DNA of 64,000 bases, taken from contig JAKQEQ010000181.1 of assembly GCA_029556545.1 (NCBI GenBank), positions 80,841 to 144,840 of the forward strand, given 5' to 3'. This DNA is from Candidatus Hydrogenedentota bacterium. GTDB lineage: Bacteria > Hydrogenedentota > Hydrogenedentia > Hydrogenedentales > JAGMZX01. Within the stretch, counting starts at the first letter, position 1. Each line of letters begins with the position of its first letter. The notes beneath the pieces were generated by a model, which saw only the letters and a list, made by a program, of their open reading frames with translations, did no database searches and was not told the DNA's origin. Positions 61,294 through 64,000 of this stretch are shown in pieces. Both the position numbers and the translations under genes were made by a program.

Positions 61294-63117
61294 TTACTCG
61301 CGGCAGTCCGCTTCGGGAATCAGTTCTACGTCAATCCAGCCGCGGACGGAGTTGAGCAGGCGCACGCGCGCCGCGCCGCGCAGGTCCTCCCTGCGAAAAC
61401 GCGCCTCGCGAATGCGGCCTTCCGCGAGAAGCCGCGCGCGCATGGTCCCCGGCAGCAAGCCGCATTCGACGGGGGGCGTCCACGAGACGCCGTCCAGATC
61501 GAGGACCAGATTGGCGATGGTGCTCTCGGTCAACTCGCCGCGTCCATTCCAGAGAATCACGTCGTCGCAGTTGGACCGAGCGGCCCGGGCCGCCTCGTAC
61601 ACCGCGCGGCGCGTCGTCTTGTGGTAAAGGAATACGTCGTTAGCGTCCACCGGCGTTGCCGCGAGCCCGATGCGCAACACGCGCGGCGCATCCAGCGGGC
61701 GCGTTTCAACCGAGGGGACGGCGCTTCGGTCAACGAGCAATCGCACGCGTGCGGGGCGGGGCGCGTCCCGCACGGCGTCGTACAGCGCGGCGAGGACGGC
61801 GTCGCGCCGAAACGGGAAGCCGAAGTACTCGGCGCTGGCGGCGAGCCGGTCGAGGTGTTCCGCGAGCAGGTGGAACTCGCCGTCCCAACGGAGGGTCTCG
61901 AGCAGGGCGAATTCGGGTCGATCATGGTGCAGGAGGGCCGCTTTCGCAAGGCATTCCTGGTATTCGCTCTCGGCGCGGGCATCCCATGTGATACCCCCGC
62001 CAACGTGGTAGGACGCCGTATGGTCCCGCGTATCGACCGTGACTGTGCGAATCGCCACGTTGAACGTCGCGCGCCGGCCAGGCGCGCACCAGCCGACGGC
62101 GCCGCAGTAGACCCCGCGCGGATGGGGCTCAAGCGCGCGGATGATCTTCGTGGTTTGAATCTTCGGCGCGCCCGTCACGGAACCACACGGGAAAAGCGCC
62201 TCGAATATGCGCGGGAGCGGCGCGGTGGTGCGCGACGTAACCGTCGAGGTCATCTGCCAGACCGTTTCGTAACGCTCGATGTCGAAGAGACGCGCGACGC
62301 CAACGGACCCGGTCTCGCTAATGCGGCCCATGTCGTTGCGGAGCAGGTCGACGATCATGACGTTTTCGGCCTGTTCTTTCGCGGAGGCGCGCAACTCGGC
62401 GGCGAAGGCCCGGTCCTCTTCGGTCCAGCGTCCCCGGGGCCGGGTGCCCTTCATGGGCCGCGTCGTGAGGCGGTCGCCGTCGAGCGCGAAGAACAGTTCC
62501 GGGGACAGCGACAGGACGCGGAAGCGGCCCGCGTCCACGTAGGCGCTGTGGGCCGTGCGCTGCGCCGCGAGCAGATGATCGAACCAGGCCAGGGAATCGC
62601 CCGCGAAGGATGCGCGTAACGGGAAGGTGTAGTTGACTTGATAGGTGTCGCCCGCTGCGATGTGGTCGCGAATCCGCGCAATCGCGGCAAGGTAATCGGC
62701 CTCGGATAGCAGCGGCGTCCACGGACCGATCCGCCAGGCGCTCTGGCCGAGGGATTGGGGCGGTTCTTGGAGACCTTCGGTCGGGACGGTGGCGCGGTCC
62801 CAGCCTTCGCGAAGCGCTTCGGCGTGGCAAGCAGGAGACCGGCCACCACGGGGACTCTCATAAAGGCCGAACCACAACAGCGGCATGTCCGGGAGCGGTG
62901 CGTGGGCGGCTAGCGCGGAGTCGAACGCGGGGGCGGCCTCGTAGGCGATGAAGCCCGCCGCCCAGAGCCCGGCATCCACCGCTGCCGCGATGCGCTCCAA
63001 GGCGGAGGCCACGTCCTCGACACGCATGGCCTGCTCGACGCGCACCGGGCGCGCAAAATACAGCGGCGGGTCCGCGGCAGGGAGTGACACAAGCCCGAAT
63101 TGGTCCGGGACGCGCAC
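61294..63117 (-). CDS. pabBC: Bifunctional PabB-PabC: aminodeoxychorismate synthase component I fused to lyase
   Basis: A 607-residue fusion making 4-aminobenzoate for folate. The PabB part carries GDTYQVNYTFPLRASF, RTAHSAYVDAGRFRVLSLSPELFFALDGDRLTTRPMKGTRPRG, ENVMIVDLLRNDMGRI and FPCGSVTGAPKIQT. The C-terminal part is a type IV PLP aminotransferase-fold lyase (LLETLRWDGEFHLLAEHLDRLAASAEYFGFPF, FLYHKTTRRAVYEAAR, LWNGRGELTESTIANLVLD, CGLLPGTMRARLL). GTG 63117 is chosen because GGAGGAG lies 7-8 nt upstream; upstream in-frame sequence is repeat-derived. An in-frame insert of about 30 residues (SPRGGRSPACHAEALREG... to TEGLQEPP) sits near residue 90. Confidence 0.92.
   Translation of the reverse strand: MRVPDQFGLVSLPAADPPLYFARPVRVEQAMRVEDVASALERIAAAVDAGLWAAGFIAYEAAPAFDSALAAHAPLPDMPLLWFGLYESPRGGRSPACHAEALREGWDRATVPTEGLQEPPQSLGQSAWRIGPWTPLLSEADYLAAIARIRDHIAAGDTYQVNYTFPLRASFAGDSLAWFDHLLAAQRTAHSAYVDAGRFRVLSLSPELFFALDGDRLTTRPMKGTRPRGRWTEEDRAFAAELRASAKEQAENVMIVDLLRNDMGRISETGSVGVARLFDIERYETVWQMTSTVTSRTTAPLPRIFEALFPCGSVTGAPKIQTTKIIRALEPHPRGVYCGAVGWCAPGRRATFNVAIRTVTVDTRDHTASYHVGGGITWDARAESEYQECLAKAALLHHDRPEFALLETLRWDGEFHLLAEHLDRLAASAEYFGFPFRRDAVLAALYDAVRDAPRPARVRLLVDRSAVPSVETRPLDAPRVLRIGLAATPVDANDVFLYHKTTRRAVYEAARAARSNCDDVILWNGRGELTESTIANLVLDLDGVSWTPPVECGLLPGTMRARLLAEGRIREARFRREDLRGAARVRLLNSVRGWIDVELIPEADCRE
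62769..62855. repeat. Repeat-like insert within pabBC sharing blocks with the glycosyltransferase insert
   Basis: Blocks GGAGACCTTCGGTCGG and CAGGAGACCGGCC, separated by about 50 nt including CTTCGCGAAG, match blocks at 43657-43701. The segment interrupts the PabB N-terminal domain in frame. Confidence 0.65.
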
Positions 63118-63169
63118 TGCGGGTCTCCTCCGTCCATTCCCGTGGGATGAGCATCTTACCCGTGTCAAT

Positions 63170-63188
63170 CGCGGGTGGGACGCCCGTG
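63170..63188. repeat. Family A palindrome between tatD and pabBC
   Basis: CGCGGGTGGGACGCCCGTG lies just 3' of the tatD stop (minus strand) and upstream of the pabBC start. Read on the minus strand it again gives MARASHP, but outside the likely coding region. Confidence 0.88.
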
Positions 63189-63192
63189 CCAC

Positions 63193-63957
63193 TCAAGCGA
63201 CACGAAACAGCCGGCGGGCGTTGTCCGCGGTGCGGGCCGCGATTTCCTCCGGCGACACCCCGTGGACGCCCGCCAGGGTCTCCACCGTATACCGCACGTG
63301 CGCCGGTTCGCAACGCTTGCCGCGCACGGGCTGCGGCGCGAGATACGGGGCGTCGGTTTCGACCAGAAGGCGGTCCAGCGGTGTCGCCGCGGCAGCTTCG
63401 CGCAGCCTCGTCGCCTTCGGGAACGTCACGTTACCCGCGAAAGAAATGTACAGGCCCAAGTCGACGCACTGCCGCGCAAAGGGCGTGTCGCCGCCGAAGC
63501 AGTGCATGACGATGCCGGGAAGCCGGTTCGTATACGGACGCAAGATCGCGAGGGCGTCTGCGTCGGCTTCGCGATTGTGGATTACCACGGGCAGTTGGAG
63601 TGTTGCGGCCAGTTCCAGTTGGTGCTCGAACGCCGCGACCTGCGCCGGGCGCGGCGAGTACTCGTTGAAATAATCGAGACCGATTTCGCCGATGGCGACG
63701 ACGCCGGGCCGGGAGGCCAGTTCGCGCAATACGGCGCGTGCCGCGTCGTCGGCGTGCACGGCGTTGTACGGGTGCAGCCCGACGGTGGCGAAGACCCGGG
63801 GCCCCGTAAGGTCCGCCGCGCGCCGGCTGTTTTCGAGGTCGTCGCCGATCACCACCAGCCACTCGACACATTCGAGCGCGCGCGCGATAACGAGATCGCG
63901 GTCTTCGTCAAACCGCGCGTCCTGCAAGTGACAATGCGAATCCACCAAGCGCATCAT
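63193..63957 (-). CDS. tatD: TatD family metal-dependent hydrolase
   Basis: A 254-residue TIM-barrel metallohydrolase. Metal ligands appear in DSHCHLQDARFDEDRD (HxH), GEIGLDYF (Glu), VVIHNREADADAL (His), IVMHCFGGD (His) and LLVETDAPYLAPQPVRGKRCEPAHV (Asp). The family includes TatD and YcfH DNases with 3'-exonuclease or deoxyribonuclease activity; the exact substrate here is unknown. The RBS is weak upstream of ATG 63957; ATG 63954 is equally possible. The gene sits close to the window edge, with pabBC immediately downstream. Confidence 0.92.
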   Translation of the reverse strand: MMRLVDSHCHLQDARFDEDRDLVIARALECVEWLVVIGDDLENSRRAADLTGPRVFATVGLHPYNAVHADDAARAVLRELASRPGVVAIGEIGLDYFNEYSPRPAQVAAFEHQLELAATLQLPVVIHNREADADALAILRPYTNRLPGIVMHCFGGDTPFARQCVDLGLYISFAGNVTFPKATRLREAAAATPLDRLLVETDAPYLAPQPVRGKRCEPAHVRYTVETLAGVHGVSPEEIAARTADNARRLFRVA

Positions 63958-64000
63958 GGACGGCCGAAATTTGGATTGGACCCGCCGCCGCCGAAGCCGC

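Overview
This is a GC-rich, gene-dense bacterial chromosome segment with about 47 protein genes and one tRNA. The gene mix suggests an uncultured Gram-negative bacterium of the Planctomycetes/Verrucomicrobia/Lentisphaerae/Hydrogenedentes kind: Tat-exported TIM-barrel and DUF362 proteins, a Gfo/Idh oxidoreductase, a URO-D-like protein, a ceramidase-like enzyme, DUF1638, GxxExxY, and very large secreted proteins with Gly-Glu linkers. Candidatus Hydrogenedentota is my best guess. It is an inference from gene content; no marker gene here proves it.

Layout. 1-8.4 kb: end of an OmpA-like protein, an SRPBCC protein, an unknown protein, a lipase-like hydrolase, tRNA-Leu(CAG), a Tat TIM-barrel protein, an ion transporter, a formylglycine-enzyme-like protein and a secreted glycosidase-like protein. 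8.7-17.3 kb: a 1032-residue secreted mosaic protein, P5C dehydrogenase, DUF1638, and a translationally coupled DUF362 / polyferredoxin pair. 17.3-25 kb: a second DnaK, a ceramidase-like protein, a DUF502 / SLC13-type transporter pair, and a GspE-N plus cyclic-nucleotide-binding regulator. 25-30 kb: a 1606-residue subtilase with an internal double hydrophobic segment. 30-38.7 kb: GxxExxY, an unknown protein, URO-D-like, Gfo/Idh, sodium symporter, MerR regulator and a beta-helix surface protein. 38.8-45 kb: glycosyltransferases around an NrfHA ammonia-forming nitrite reductase. 45.2-50.3 kb: a textbook heat-shock operon hrcA-grpE-dnaK-dnaJ behind a sigma70-type promoter and a perfect CIRCE operator. 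50.3-59.6 kb: a long minus-strand run (TPR membrane protein, SerA, VWA protein, histidine kinase, response regulator, NnrD, ThiL, DegT aminotransferase). 60-64 kb: a GspE-type ATPase, a PabB-PabC fusion and TatD.

The most unusual signal is not a gene. Several families of short palindromic or inverted-repeat elements are scattered through the window, and many copies sit inside reading frames. Three unrelated proteins end in the same ARASRP tail because one palindrome supplies their last codons and stop. GrpE, a methyltransferase and the beta-helix protein carry a second palindrome family in frame. A glycosyltransferase and PabBC carry larger in-frame inserts that share sequence blocks. The genome appears to tolerate, or to use, repeat insertion as a source of protein tails and linkers.
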